Origin: Desmodesmus armatus
Lineage: Eukaryota; Chlorophyta; Chlorophyceae; Sphaeropleales; Scenedesmaceae
Reading direction: 5' to 3'
Assembly: GCA_007449985.2 (NCBI GenBank)
Contig: VIIQ02000608.1
Span: 124,001-188,000, forward strand
DNA: 64,000 nt
The stretch's first letter is position 1. Every line of letters starts with the position of its first letter. This document shows positions 48,101 through 59,644 of this stretch, piece after piece. The notes under the pieces are model-generated. The model did no database searches. It was given only the letters and a program-made list of their open reading frames with translations, and was not told the origin of the DNA. The position numbers and the translations under genes are program-made.

Positions 48101-50812
48101 CTGGCCAAGCCCCTGACTCTGTTTCAGGGCCAATCAGCAAGTTGCATCCTGCTGGTGTAATCGGCTTGCTGTTTGGAACTTCTACATCAACATCTTCAGG
48201 TGTGTGGCATGCCAACTGCATAGCTGTCATGTCTCATCACATGCTTGCACACAGTTGAAAGTGCGGCCACTTGGCTGCCAAATACAGTGCATTGTGGTCA
48301 CAAGTGCACTTGGTGTTGCATGTGGCGCACCGCCAGCGTTGCTAGGAACCTGCTTCAACTTGACGAAAGGCGGCCTTGAGGCCATGAACATCTTGGGACA
48401 TCCTGTGCACATATTTTGTGCTTGCAGACCCTGGAAGAGGTCTACTGAACACCCCCGGCACAAGCCCTGCTGGGACTTATGTCGCCAGCCAGGCCAGCTC
48501 ACAACCCAGGTGGGTGCTGGAATGCTGCTTTTGCTGCTGTGCAGTAACATAAAATCATACTATCAACATGCAATTGCCAGAGCACGCTTGGCCGTACTAT
48601 GCAGTGCAACAATCCAGGCGCCATGTACAATGCATTACAAAATTTGTGAAATTTGCAAGGCGCAAATGCCACCAATCCGCTGGATCACTTGACTCAAGCT
48701 CACAGCACCTAAGAGGACGTCATGTGTGCATGCCCTGCTGTCAGGTCCAGTGGCAGTGCAGCTTCCAGTGGTTACAGGCAGCTGCAGGTGCATGATGATA
48801 TTGCCCTCAGCACCTTGATAGGCGCTGGGTCGTACGGCAGGGTCTACTCAGGTGTGCTTCATTCTGTCATTGATTGCAGCAGGCTGCCACGCTCACTATG
48901 CAGAAAGGGGGGTTGATCGACCAACGGCAACCAAGCCTTAACCAGGGGGGTGGCCAAGGGTGTCTGATTTTACCCCCCTAACCGGGTTAACCATGTGGGC
49001 CAAGGCTTGGCCGCCGAGCGGCCACCCTTCACCGCCCATGCCTGGCCACCTGGGGTGGCCAAGGGTGGCTGATTTTACCCCGCATTTAAGCATGGCCATC
49101 CTGGTAACAGCAACGCACAGCCAGCTGTTTGGCTTACGTGGGACTGATGGTAGCAGTCTTATCAGCTGGTTGTGAGCCAGAGCTGCTGACTCTGCAAACA
49201 TCATGCATGCCCCTTAGCAACGTACTCTACACACAGCTATCTGCCCTACCGGATGCAGCCAAGCCTTGGCTGGACTCAGCAGGGCAGATAGCTATGTGTA
49301 GAGTATGCTGCAAGGGGCATGCATGCTGTTAGCTAAGCCTGTGCTGCAGGTGTGCCACAGGCACTTGAAGCCACGGGCACACATGCTATGGCACTAGCTT
49401 GTTGGGACCGTGCAACACCTCCGCCACAGATGCCTCTCCTAGCATGCATGGCTGGACACCGTGCAACTGGCATCATGCCAGTGGCATGATGGCATGCAAT
49501 GTTCTTCCTGTGCATGTGTGATTTTGTTGCCTGCTGGAGGCACATCTGCTGTGATGAACCTGAAGACATATACTCTTGCATATGCAACTGTGACGTTGCT
49601 TCAACCAAGCAACGCAGCAACCCTCCTGCACTGCTGCTTCACTCCAACAGATGTCCTTGTGTGGACACGCTGGTGCACAAGAACATGCTGATGATGGACA
49701 CAGGGTACACTTGGTGTTGTTTTTGGCCCTGCTTTCACCCAGCAAGCCAAGCTCCAGACTAGTACTGTTCCATCACCTGACAGGTCTGCTGCTGCAGAAC
49801 ACTTCCTGCTGCGTTGCTGCCCAGACGCCAGAGGCGAACAATGAAATCGACAAGTACATCGCTGTTGAACCTATCGGGCTGCCCACGCTTGACAGACCTG
49901 CTATCAAGAGCATTCGGTGTGCACAGATCGGTAGTTAACCTTATGCTTGCCGAACAAGGCGGTGGACGAGCTGCAGATCAGGCTTGATGCCTTAAAGCCC
50001 CCAAACGCATCACGCATCACGCGCAGTCTTTCTCATGGCACAAGCATCATAAGAATTTGAAAGCCCACTCGTATGAGCTCTTGCTTGACCTGAATGCTTC
50101 AAATCACTGCTCGAAACAATCGAGGAAGTGCTTGTTTTGAACTTCAATCAAAGAATACAGCGCGAAACCCTCTCAAAGGCTTGCAATCTGTTTTGGCGGT
50201 TTACTGCGGTCAGGGTTATCCGGTTAAGCTGCGACCACACCCGCTCAACGGTTGACTACTCCGGTTAGGCCTTAATCAAGTCACCGGCCAGGCCTGGCTG
50301 CAGCGGCCAAGGCTTAGCTGGGGCATGGCCAGGGGGTTCGCCAGGTACGGCTAAGGCTTGGCGGGCATGCGGCCAAGGGGACCCACCCCTCGGCCAAGGG
50401 GCGACCATACCCCGGCCAACCCCCCGACCATGGCCGATCAACCCCCCTTTCTGCATAGTGGCTGTTTGCAATCTGCTCCCATATGCAAACACACACGCAA
50501 ACACGCCATAGGCATTGGCATTGTGTGGTACCAGATTCTGAATCTGCGAATCTTTCGATGTTGTTTGAATTGAAAAGACAAGAAGGATGAGCACTGGGGC
50601 GGCATGCACCACAATCGGCCAGGTTTTGCTTTGCCCAGAACAGCATTAAGTTGCAGGACATGGCACACAGCGTGCCTTGTACCCCAGGACTCTCAGTGCT
50701 TTGGGTGGTTGCTGTGCCATGGCAGGCTGTGCAGCGTAGCCGTCTTTTGGTGATTACAACCAATGGTTGCTTTGATAAGGCACACGCCTTGTGAGTGGCA
50801 TTGTGACTGGAA

Positions 50813-50852
<40 letters not shown>

Positions 50853-53800
50853 TGCAGGGTTGTGGCAGGGGCGTCCTGTTGCCGTCAAGGTGATCAGCCA
50901 CTGCTCAGCAGATGATGAGCGAATCAGCAGAGAGCTCACCCTCAGGTGAGCCGCAAATGGGGGCCACTGTTCTAGTGGCATATGCACCAAGTTGTGTACA
51001 CAAACTCTTGCTGTGTGGTTGATGTGTGGTACTTGCCACTAATCATCAGGCATCACCGGTCCTGAGTGTGACAAGCCGGGCAGCCTGTGGCACTCAGAAT
51101 ATCTGTATGTTGTACCAGATGGTGTGTTGCAGTTGGAACCAAACATTTACAGCACCTGGTTCAAAGTGCGGCATCATGGCATGACAGCTGCTGGACGCTG
51201 CAGGCTTACAACTTAAGACTTGGCAGCCAACATGCGGTACAGAGTTGTACGCACCTTGGAAGCTTTGTACAGCACCACAGCTCTGATTGGGCTGCTTGTT
51301 GCATGCCACCATGCAGTTCAAGCTTCGACAGCCCCAATGTGGTGAGGACAATGCACTTTGCACGCATCAGGATACAACCACGCAGCAACACAGGCAGCAT
51401 GGTGAGTGAGATCAGGACTCTGTGTTGGCTGCGCGATGGCTGGGCTGGAAGTTGGCGCAGGCATTCTGTCAGCGTGTAGGGTCGCAACAAGGCTGGCTGC
51501 TGTGAAGTGCATGTCTGCCTCTCACTTATGACATCTCCCATTGCATGCCATGGTATGGCCCATGGCTTCATAATCTGAGCAAAGACCCAACACATGCTGC
51601 ACTGTCTTGTGCCCAGCATGCAGCATGCATTGGCGACCCTGCATGTGCCTTCAACTGGATAAAACATCAAGTTGATGGCATCCGCTTGTTGCCTGTTTCA
51701 CCTCCTGCAGGGCCTCTCTGGCTCAGCTGGTGGCAGCAGTCTGTTCCTGCCTGAGGGTGCTGTTGGTGTGTTTGACCTGCCAACAACATGGGCGGTCGTC
51801 AAGAGCGCCACATGCACGGATGTTCCGGTCATTGACACGTACGTGCAGCGGTCCGTTGCTTTGACACCACGCTTGCTGGGGTTCCCACTGAACAGGGCAG
51901 CAGCCCAGCCTGCACATATGTTATATCAGGCTACTTGGAAGAGCCAGCTTGTCAACAACTTGGCCACAATGTGTGGCACGTGCTACTGCGGTCACAAAGT
52001 GGCCGCTGTGTAGGTTGACCCCATCTAGCTGACTGGCCCAGCGTGTTCTTGCGCCAATGACTTTGTACCAAGGGATTTGCGCATATGGCTTTGCAGGGAG
52101 GTGTGGGTGGTGATGCCACTGATGGATTGCGGCACACTTGCGGCAGCTGTCAGGGCAGGAGCATTTGAAGCTGAAGATGGCAGCATTCGTGCGGTGAGCT
52201 GCCTGCGAGGGAGGCATCCTGGCTTAGTTTTGTGGGGATAATGTGCTGGTTGCATTCCATGCTGAACACCGGCACGGTACCACAATGTTTGACGGAGTTG
52301 CATGTGAGCCCTGGACTCACTGCAAGCTGCGGAGCTACTAGCTTATGGGCCAGTTGCCGATTCGTCAGGATATTGCATGTGGTAGTGAGGCGTATGAACG
52401 GGCCTTGGAGGAATCATTGATGTCCACCCGGAAGCCTGCCTGAGCACTGCCCAAACTGCGCATGCTGATGGCTTGCAGGCGATGCTGCTGCGGCGCTGTG
52501 CTGATGTGGCTGCTGGACTGGTGTATTTGCACGAGCACGCACCACGACAAGTGTGCCATGGTGACCTCAAGTGTGAGAACGTGCTGCTGAGATCAGGTAG
52601 GGGCCGGGTGTGAATGCCTGCCGTTGGCAACGATTGCACGTTTTTTCGTATGCTGACAACCTCCCTGGCCGCCTTTCCTGCACCAGGTTACTGTGACAAT
52701 GTTGTGGTTCAAGCACTGCTTGGACCAGCCCACTGGATCATGTCACTTCAATGAAAGGCACTGACTGTACAACACGTTAGCAGGAACCGCAGAAGAGTAG
52801 CTCGCATTGTTCGGCAGTGTCTCTGGTTGCCGTTCACGTGCCTGGGACTTACATGATGTGCACTGTGTGCATGTGCTGTGTACAGAGCCCAACGACCCAG
52901 ACGGCCTGACAGCTGCCATTGCAGACTTTGGCCTGAGCAGGGCCCTGGCTTTGGGACAGGTGAGTGCCCGAGCCACTCTAGCAACCTGCGCGAGCAGTGC
53001 AATAGCAGCTGATGGTGACCCTTTTGTGCAGGTCCAGTTGGCATCTTCTGATGTTTCATGCAAGGCTGTCACTCACTGGTGCATCGTATTACGCTGCAGT
53101 GTGCAATGTACATGCAGTGCGTGCCACTGCCTGCGCCGCGCACTCAGGCTGCTCTCCATGGCATGTAGGCTGGGTCATGTCAAAGCCCCACCGTATGAAA
53201 GTACCTGCGTCACAATAACAGTAACAGTGTTTCCTGCCCGCTGCGTTGCCTCCAGAGCCACTTGAGCACACGGCGTTTTGGCACTGTGACGCACATGCCT
53301 GTTGAGCTGCTGGTTGCTGGCAAACTTACACCAGCAGCTGACATCTACTCCTTTGGAATCATGAGTGAGTGACTGGCCATTCCAAAGTCCTTTCCCCAAG
53401 CAGCAGTTGCAGCCCAACAACAAGCTCAGGTTGCTGACAGCACGTTTCACAATTGCTCCGCTATCTCCAGCTTATGCCATAGTATGCAGCGCCATCACCC
53501 CACACTTTACACATGCATGTGTGGCTGGGTTGCCACAAGGTTCAGCTAGGTCTGAAGTTGGTGTGCCATGTTACACCTGTTGGACCTGCCTGCAGTGTGG
53601 GAGATGGTGTCACGAGAGGTGCCCTTTGCTGGGCTGCACGTTGGTGAGATCATCCACAGGGTGGTCACAGAAGACATGCGGCCAGGTGATCATGAGCCCT
53701 GGGGCTGATGATGCAGCTTTCACTTGGGAAAGCAGAGTGATGCAGTCTCAGGCTTATCAGACACCTAGCGGCTTCTTGCATTCTGCGCAGGCCGTTTGAA

Positions 53801-54157
53801 CATTCAAGGTGGCAAGTAAAATAGCAACACTTTGTGCACACCAGCATTCTGGAGTGATGGCAGGCTTCCTGATCAAGAAGCCTGCTCATGAGCTCATGAG
53901 CTTGTCACAATGTGGTCAACATCCAACTACATGCCAGGGTCCAACTATCTTTTCTGCACACTTGCATCCACTTCTGTTGTTGGTTTACAGGTCCCTGGCC
54001 AGCAAGGCTCAACCAGAGCCTTCCTGCTGGGTATGTGCCCCTGGCTGAGGCATGCTGGGCCCGCCAGGCAGCTCAGCGCCCTTCAGCCCGACAAGTCCTG
54101 CAGCGGCTGCTGGCCATGCTAGCCCAGGCTGAGGGACATGGGGCACAGCAGGCCTGA
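45174..54157 (+). CDS. Receptor-like TKL-type kinase with duplicated ectodomain module
   Basis: Sixteen exons, 1101 aa: 45174-45338, 45580-46330, 46504-47236, 47531-47874, 48032-48199, 48428-48509, 48745-48851, 50858-50945, 51317-51401, 51711-51838, 52097-52193, 52479-52596, 52886-52959, 53256-53364, 53596-53685, 53991-54157. A signal peptide (hydrophobic core LAAGLMMLLLPAAVLP) leads an ectodomain of ~640 residues with many N-glycosylation sites. Two related modules (~56-305, ~306-550) share RNLTI/RNITL, LDCAxLxxRF, a GSxLVL segment, ICVP/LCLP and SNWCA/SAWCA. A TM helix (~653-677) is followed by RRQRK. Kinase domain (~760-1090): GAGSYGRVYSG loop, VAVKV lysine, GDLKCENVLL catalytic loop, IADFGLSR, GTVTHMPVELL, DIYSFGIMMWEM. 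The catalytic motif is HGD rather than HRD, as in non-RD receptor kinases. Ligand and pathway are unknown. Its seventh intron (48852-50857) carries a CACTA element. Confidence 0.88.
48894..50460. mobile_element. Non-autonomous CACTA (CMC/En-Spm) DNA transposon, 1567 bp
   Basis: The left end reads CACTATGCAGAAAGGGGGG and continues as TTGATCG; the right end is its exact inverse, ending TAGTG, over about 26 bp. A 3-bp direct repeat GCT flanks it (48891-48893 and 50461-50463), the target-site duplication size typical of this superfamily. Subterminal copies of ggccaagg occur in both ends (for example near 48950, 49050, 50310 and 50390), as expected for transposase-binding repeats. No transposase ORF is seen, so it would depend on a related element. 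It sits in the kinase intron and does not disturb the exon phases. Confidence 0.9.
49203..49324. repeat. Long imperfect hairpin inside the CACTA element
   Basis: The 5' arm (49203-49247) and 3' arm (49281-49324) pair over about 44 bp with a few mismatches: atgcatgccccttag... against ...aaggggcatgcat, and acagctatctgccct against agggcagatagctat. The ~33-nt loop contains a smaller palindrome, agccaagccttggct. It has the size of a small-RNA precursor or a nested small MITE. Confidence 0.85.
50816..50848. repeat. (CTG)n tract in the kinase intron, close to the acceptor
   Basis: About ten CTG triplets lie just upstream of the acceptor at 50857, in place of a normal pyrimidine tract. Confidence 0.9.
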
Positions 54158-57100
54158 CTGCAGGCCTACAGCCGCAGGCGGCTTGTTTGCTACAGCGGGG
54201 GTTTTCATGAATACCTGGCAGGCTGGTGCGCATGTTGTGTAGCTTAGCCAGGTTAGGGTACATTCTGTAGGATAGCAGCATGACACAAGACCAGTGATTG
54301 ATCAGCACAGACCCTGTGACTGTGTTGCAGTGCTGGAGAGTGCTATACGGCGTGTATTGAGTTGTCGTTGTCATTTGTTGGTGGCGCCAGTCTGCGGTAC
54401 TAGGAGTTAAGTATTGTTTGTGCGCGTAGGAAGGGCTTTGCAGGCTGCTGTTGGATTGCACTTCATCACACTGGAATGATATGCTGCCAGCAGATGTGTG
54501 TGCAGGAAGATTGCATTCATTTGTGAACTTGGTGTGCATGTGCTTCAGTGTTTGCTTTTACACCCCCTAGGCTATGAGCAGGGGCGGCATCCGATGAGGT
54601 CTTCTGCAAGAAGACCCTGCCAGCGTCTTCCTGCAGCAAGTGGCGGTCACCCTGCACAGGCTGTGATTGCTGCAGAGAGCACCATGCTTCACTTCGGGTC
54701 TTTTTCACATAACACAAGCTGATTGCATTGCGCTTTGATTGCACTAAGTTATCGCATTATGCCATCTCATGTAGGACAGCTGAGGGGTTTTGCTGGGTCT
54801 CAATATCTGGTTTGTTGGCCGCATCTTATTTATCAGGGCCAGAGGTCCCATTGTGCTGCACACACCTGCTTGTAGGTAGGCCCGCAGTGATCAGGGCAAA
54901 AGGAAACCTTGGCATGCACTCATGCCTAAGGGACTGCCAGAAGCACCATTAGGCCAGGCAATTGCAAAAGCCAGAGAGGCATGTTGCCAACACATCAGTG
55001 AGATTGTATTGCACGCTGATGGGGTCGATTGTGTCTTGCATTGCTGCAGTATCTATCTAGCAATGATGGGAGCCTGCTTTTCATGGTCTTTGGGTCCCCC
55101 AAATTGATTTTTTCGTGCTGTCACGCAGCTCATGCTTCAGGTTGTTGGGTGCCAATTGGTTGCTGTTCCTGGACTGCTGTACTACTCAGGGTGTTTGTCT
55201 CTGCATGCCTCGGTGCATGTGGCAAAGCCTGCTTGCACTGATCAAAGGATGTACTGGATGGAGGCTGGCCAAGGCAGGCTGCCTTGAAGATTACCTGCAG
55301 AACTCACTCAGTAATCACTGAGTGATTGCTACCCAGTGACTGCCACCCATTGACTGCTACCTATGAACCCGCTACCACACTGTGAGGGATTCAAAGCCCA
55401 AGTTGAATTGCACACACTCTTCATCCACCCGCCTGATGATGATAGCTGGCAAGATGCCATTTCTGTGTGTGAAGGAATCTAGGGCAGGTCAACATTGTGT
55501 GTTTGAACACTGGAAAGGAGCCTCATCATCAGTCATGCCAGCAGCTCAGGACAGGCTCAAATCAGACAGCTCAGACAGCCGCTGTCTGGCAGACAGGCTG
55601 TTTCAAACAGCCTGTCTGTGTTGAACACAATGATGCTTGCTATGTGTCCCCGTTCTTGCCTGAGAAACTGCCGCAGAGGCTCTGCCGCAGCCAAATGCGG
55701 TTACTTGTTTGAGCTATCACCTTACACCCGCTGGCGGCCAGCTGCAGTTCCAAACGCCACAACTGCACATAGAAAGACACACCCTGACTTGATTATGCTC
55801 GGTTGCAAGCTGTGTGATGTCTTGCAGTTGGGCTTGCCTGCCCTGCTAGTTGTCTGAAGAGAACTTCTCTCACATTGAATGTGCAGTTCAACTGGGGTTG
55901 TGAATTCCTCACTGTGTGCCTAGGCCAGCTGGTTCATGGGTGACAACGAGTAGTACTCATTGAGGCTGCAGCTTTATCTCAGCCCGCCTTGGCCTACAAC
56001 CATCCCGCGCATCTGGAAGCACCAGTGCAAGCAGGCATTGCCACATGCATCTTATGCATTCAGGGAGAGCCTCTGATGATATGATTTCCGTTGTAGTAGT
56101 CCAGAAACAACAACGCTTGGCCCACATTCTGAAGCAGCATGGTCGACGTGACGGCACAACAAACTCGAGTCTGAGAAATGCAGGCACAACCGCTCAACCA
56201 TCGCACGCCCATGCACTGACAAGCATCCCAGCCCCCAAGGCTTCAAAAGGCCAACATATATCAAACAAAGACCACGAGAGGTGGGGCCCCGGCGTACCAT
56301 CATTGCTAAGGCACTGCAGCAATGCAGAACACTCTCAAACCCGACAGAGTACAATGCAGCCATAAGACGGTCTGATAGTAAGCCTCTGTGGCTCAAGGGT
56401 TGAATTCAATGCCATGTTGTCCTTCTGCCCTGATGACTGCAGCCTACCTACAAGCCAATGTACCGCACATTTGGGACCCCTGACTCTGATAAATAGCATG
56501 CGGCCAACAAACCAAAATTGAGACCCAGCATACCCTCTCAGCTGCCCACATGAACTCACATTACGCCACACATAATGCAGTAGACATATGCCATAACATA
56601 ATGCATTCCAAGCGCAATGCAGCTAGCTTATGTTGGGTGAACAGCAACCGGCGTGAAGCGTGGTGACGGCACAGGCTGCAGGACGGCTCTGGGCAGGGAA
56701 TCATTGGATACATAATGATCAAGTGCCACCCCCATTGCTAGCCTAGGGGGTACATGCAGATACTCAAGCACGAGATAGGCACATGCCCACCAACCTCACA
56801 CATGGATGCAATCTTCCTAGAGACCCACTGCTAACAGCACTGCTCATGATGACTCATCATGATGATCTTGCCACTTGTCATACAGCGCAACTATACAGCA
56901 AACTGTAAAGCCCTACCTGCCGCTGCGCGTGGAAACAGGTTCAACTACTGGCATCGCAGACTTGGTCCAGGCTGAGACCAGGCTGGTGCCACACACATAT
57001 GAACATAACAATACAAAAAGGTGTGTTCCACTCACAAGCACTGCAAGCACTGCAACACAGTCACAGGGTATGTGCTGAGAAAATCATTGACCTTGTGTCG

Positions 57101-57262
57101 TGCTACTAACCTACAGGCTATACCCTAACCGAGCTACGCTACGCAAAACCCGCAACTGTCCTGCCAGGTCAATCAATCAGAGACTCTCCTGGGCCTGCTG
57201 CCAGCTTGTAACACATCCGATGATCACAAAGACTGTTTTGTCCGACAGAGTCAGTTCTGCAG
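54158..57262. other. Intergenic region between convergent kinase copies
   Basis: The outer parts (to ~54332 and from 57048) are the 3' flanks of the two kinase copies and are inverted repeats of each other. The middle (~54333-57047) holds no supported exon; it has a double hairpin at 55572-55617 and otherwise nothing I recognise. Confidence 0.5.
55572..55617. repeat. Two adjacent palindromic hairpins
   Basis: cagacagc-c-gctgtctg (55572-55588) is followed by arms agacaggctgttt (55591-55603) and aaacagcctgtct (55605-55617). Both stems are perfect and share the core agacag. Confidence 0.85.
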
Positions 57263-57995
57263 TCAGTCCTGCTGTGCCCTATGTCCCTCAGCCTGGGCTA
57301 GCATGGCCAGCAGCCGCTGCAGGACTTGTCGGGCTGAAGGGCGCTGAGCTGCCTGGCGGGCCCAGCAGGCCTCAGCCAGGGGCACATACGCAGCAGGAAG
57401 GCTCTGGTTGGGCCTTGCTGGCCAGGGACCTGTAAACCAACAACAGAAGTGGAATGCAAGTCAGCAACCAAAAATCATCAGGCCCTGGCATCGCAGGAGT
57501 TTGTGTTGACCGTCACAGTGTGTTGCTCCTTTACTCGCCGCTTGACTGTTCATACAGCCCATGCAGACTGCACAAAGCAGCTTGCCAACCAGTCTGACAA
57601 GTCTGACCTTGCATCATTCTGCACTACTAGTGAAAGAAACTGTAACGGTAACTGTAACTGAAAGAAAGTTTCCTCATCAGCCCCAGGGCTCATGATCACC
57701 TGGCCGCATGTCTTCTGTGACCACCCTGTGGATGATCTCACCAACATGCAGCCCAGCAAAGGGCACCTCTCGTGACACCATCTCCCACACTGCAGGAAGG
57801 GTCAACAGGTGTGACATGTCACGCCAGCTTCAGACCTAGCTGGGCCTTGCCAAGGCTGCCGGGCAGCTGGGCCACACATGCATGTGTGGGTTCACAGCAA
57901 TGCATTGCATGGCTGATGCTTGGGGTGACAACTTGTTGAATGCACATCTCAAGGGCTCCGTCAGCAAGCTGCACTTGTTGCTGTGTTGCTGTTTG
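57048..57995 (-). repeat. Inverted copy of the kinase 3' end
   Basis: The reverse complement of this segment matches about 53410-54332: intron 14, exon 15, intron 15 in part, exon 16 and 3' flank. Exons match almost perfectly; introns are clearly diverged. The copy lies tail to tail with the kinase gene. Confidence 0.85.
57263..57789 (-). CDS. Last two exons of a second receptor-like kinase (partial)
   Basis: Exons 57789-57700 (90 nt) and 57429-57263 (167 nt) match kinase exons 15 and 16 in length, phase and splice sites, with a TGA at the matching place. They encode the C-lobe (MWEMVSREVPFAG, then RPSARQVLQRLLAML). Only a few substitutions are seen (for example AAY for AGY, and HRAQQD at the end), and no stop or frameshift, so the copy is either recent or under selection. 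Sequence upstream on this strand matches kinase intron 14 until ~57995 and is then replaced by the repeat array at 58005. The rest of the gene, if it exists, lies beyond the array. It may be a gene with a very large intron or a truncated duplicate. Confidence 0.65.
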
Positions 57996-58004
57996 CACGG
58001 TGTA

Positions 58005-58738
58005 GGGGATGCAGTAAGAAAGTCACACCTCATTCAGTGACTTACTCAACTAAAATCACAGCTAAATGAACCAATGCCAGCAGCAACCTACACATCACAG
58101 CAGCCTGTGCAGGGTGTGAGCTGGACACCTTGATAGCAAGCACCATGGAGAAGTTAGGTATGGTGTGCTAGATGTTGGTGCAATGCTGTGCACCACTATC
58201 TTGCACACTCAAGAGGGGCAGCTGCAGCCACAGCCAGGCAGTTTCTGCTAGTGACACATACACCACAGACAGTAGTGCAGGAGAAGCAGCACAACTGAGC
58301 ACAGCATCAAAGAATCAGACAATGTATGTGGTGGTGGCATGTAGTGTGACTCACAAGCAAGCCAGAAAAGAAGGTCCCACCCCCCACAACAAGTTGTTCA
58401 AAAACACACCATGCAACCTGCCATATCTAAGCTTAGTACCACACAGTAGGCATTGTCTGCTATGCAGCCCTGCCACTTGCTGAGGCTCAAGCCCCCAGCA
58501 TGGCCAGTTACCAAGGGGCTGGCTGCACCACCCACCCCATACACGGATTTCACCCAACTGACCACCACGGACTCAAAACTGCACCAATGCTCATGAAATT
58601 TGGGGAGCAGCAATGGGACATGTTTGTACAAACACCCGTTATGACTGCTCTCTGATGCTGTAAGCTCAGGCAAAGCAGTAGAGCCAAACGTGTGATAGGG
58701 GACTTTTCCTGCAATGGGTACTTTCTTTCTGCACCCTC
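58005..58738. mobile_element. Element B, copy 1: 734-bp MITE-like TIR element
   Basis: Ends: GGGGATGCAGTAAGAAAG on the left, and the inverse of GAGGGTGCAGAAAGAAAG on the right (15 of 18 matching). TA lies on both sides (58003-58004, 58739-58740). No transposase ORF. TA duplication with short TIRs fits a non-autonomous Tc1/mariner-type or similar element. The left flank of this copy is unique sequence in the kinase-like intron, not unit A. Confidence 0.8.
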
Positions 58739-58740
58739 TA

Positions 58741-59642
58741 TCCGCCACGGGGTGCAAAAAATCAGCTACCCCGCATCGAGATCAGAACAGCCTGGGTTTG
58801 CACCCGTAACTAGCACCGCTCAGTACAAGATATATGCACCGCACCTCGACATGGAACGCAGCTTCGATGATTCAGAGTCCCGCGTTTCCCTCTCGGCGTC
58901 CCTGCTTCTGACAGGTCGGCGGGTCAGGTGCAGCTGTCGGCAGTTTGGCTGGCCGAAGTGTGCGGCAACGTCACCGCCCGCCTTGTCGTTGATAATACGG
59001 CAACTACTGCCAAAGCATGTTGTGATGAACGAAACAGACTGATATACACCTCGCGCGCTGCAACCCCGACTCGGTTGTTGCGTTGGTGCAACCGATCTGT
59101 CGAATGTTGAGACCGATGGCCTGCGGGCCGTTGCTGCTCTGCGTTTTCAAAAGTCATCACGCATAAGCTATGGTTATCAGCAATGCTGCAAGACCCATGT
59201 CGCAATAAACAGCGTGATGTGTTGGCCTTGGGGTCGGCAGGTCATCACACCTTCTCACACCCCCTGTGGACACTGCCTACAGGCCCCCAGCAAGGTCGAA
59301 CCTCTCGGGCAGGATCTGCCCAGTGCAGCAGCTGGCCAGACTGGCATTGGTGTTTCTGCATGTAATCATGGCCCACCATTCAATTCAGCCTGAAGTCAGC
59401 AGCACCTGGTCACAGCCTGCTACAGCTGCCCAATGACTCATTATGGTGGGGGTCCCTTCGGAGGGGTGGGAGGGACTTCGGCTCACGTGCAGGCAGGGAG
59501 GCACGGAATCAACAGCCAGCTTAGCAGCAAAGTGTGGCATCCCTGGGCTGATGCTGAAGACGACCACATCAAACCCAAAGGGGGAACCAGTCGGAATACA
59601 ACGAAATTGGTTGGCGGGCCGATAATGGGGGATACTGGCGGA
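58741..59642. repeat. Unit A, copy 1 (902 bp)
   Basis: Begins TCCGCCACGGGGTGC and ends with the inverse of TCCGCCAGTATCCCCC, so it has 7-bp TIRs flanked by TA. An internal 9-bp inverted repeat (gggtgcaaa 58750-58758 with tttgcaccc 58797-58805) lies near the left end. One G shorter than the other copies. No coding potential recognised. Confidence 0.9.
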
Positions 59643-59644
59643 TA
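59643..59644. other. A-A junction: perfect 16-bp palindrome centred on TA
   Basis: Where two A units abut, their TIRs form TGGCGGATATCCGCCA, a perfect palindrome. At A-B and B-A junctions this palindrome is split exactly at the central TA, with TA on both sides of B. The same intact junction recurs at 63830-63831. Confidence 0.95.

Noticed and set aside
49651..49938. 95-residue frame in the CACTA element with EIDKYIAVEPI, loosely like a transposase dimerisation tail
   Set aside because: Too short and weak, and that tail is typical of hAT rather than CACTA elements.
58750..58806. tRNA-like ends (GGGTGCA...TGCACCCG) and a T-arm-like GGGTTTGCACCC in unit A
   Set aside because: The enclosed length is about 57 nt and no D-arm or anticodon arm can be drawn, so I keep it only as an inverted repeat.
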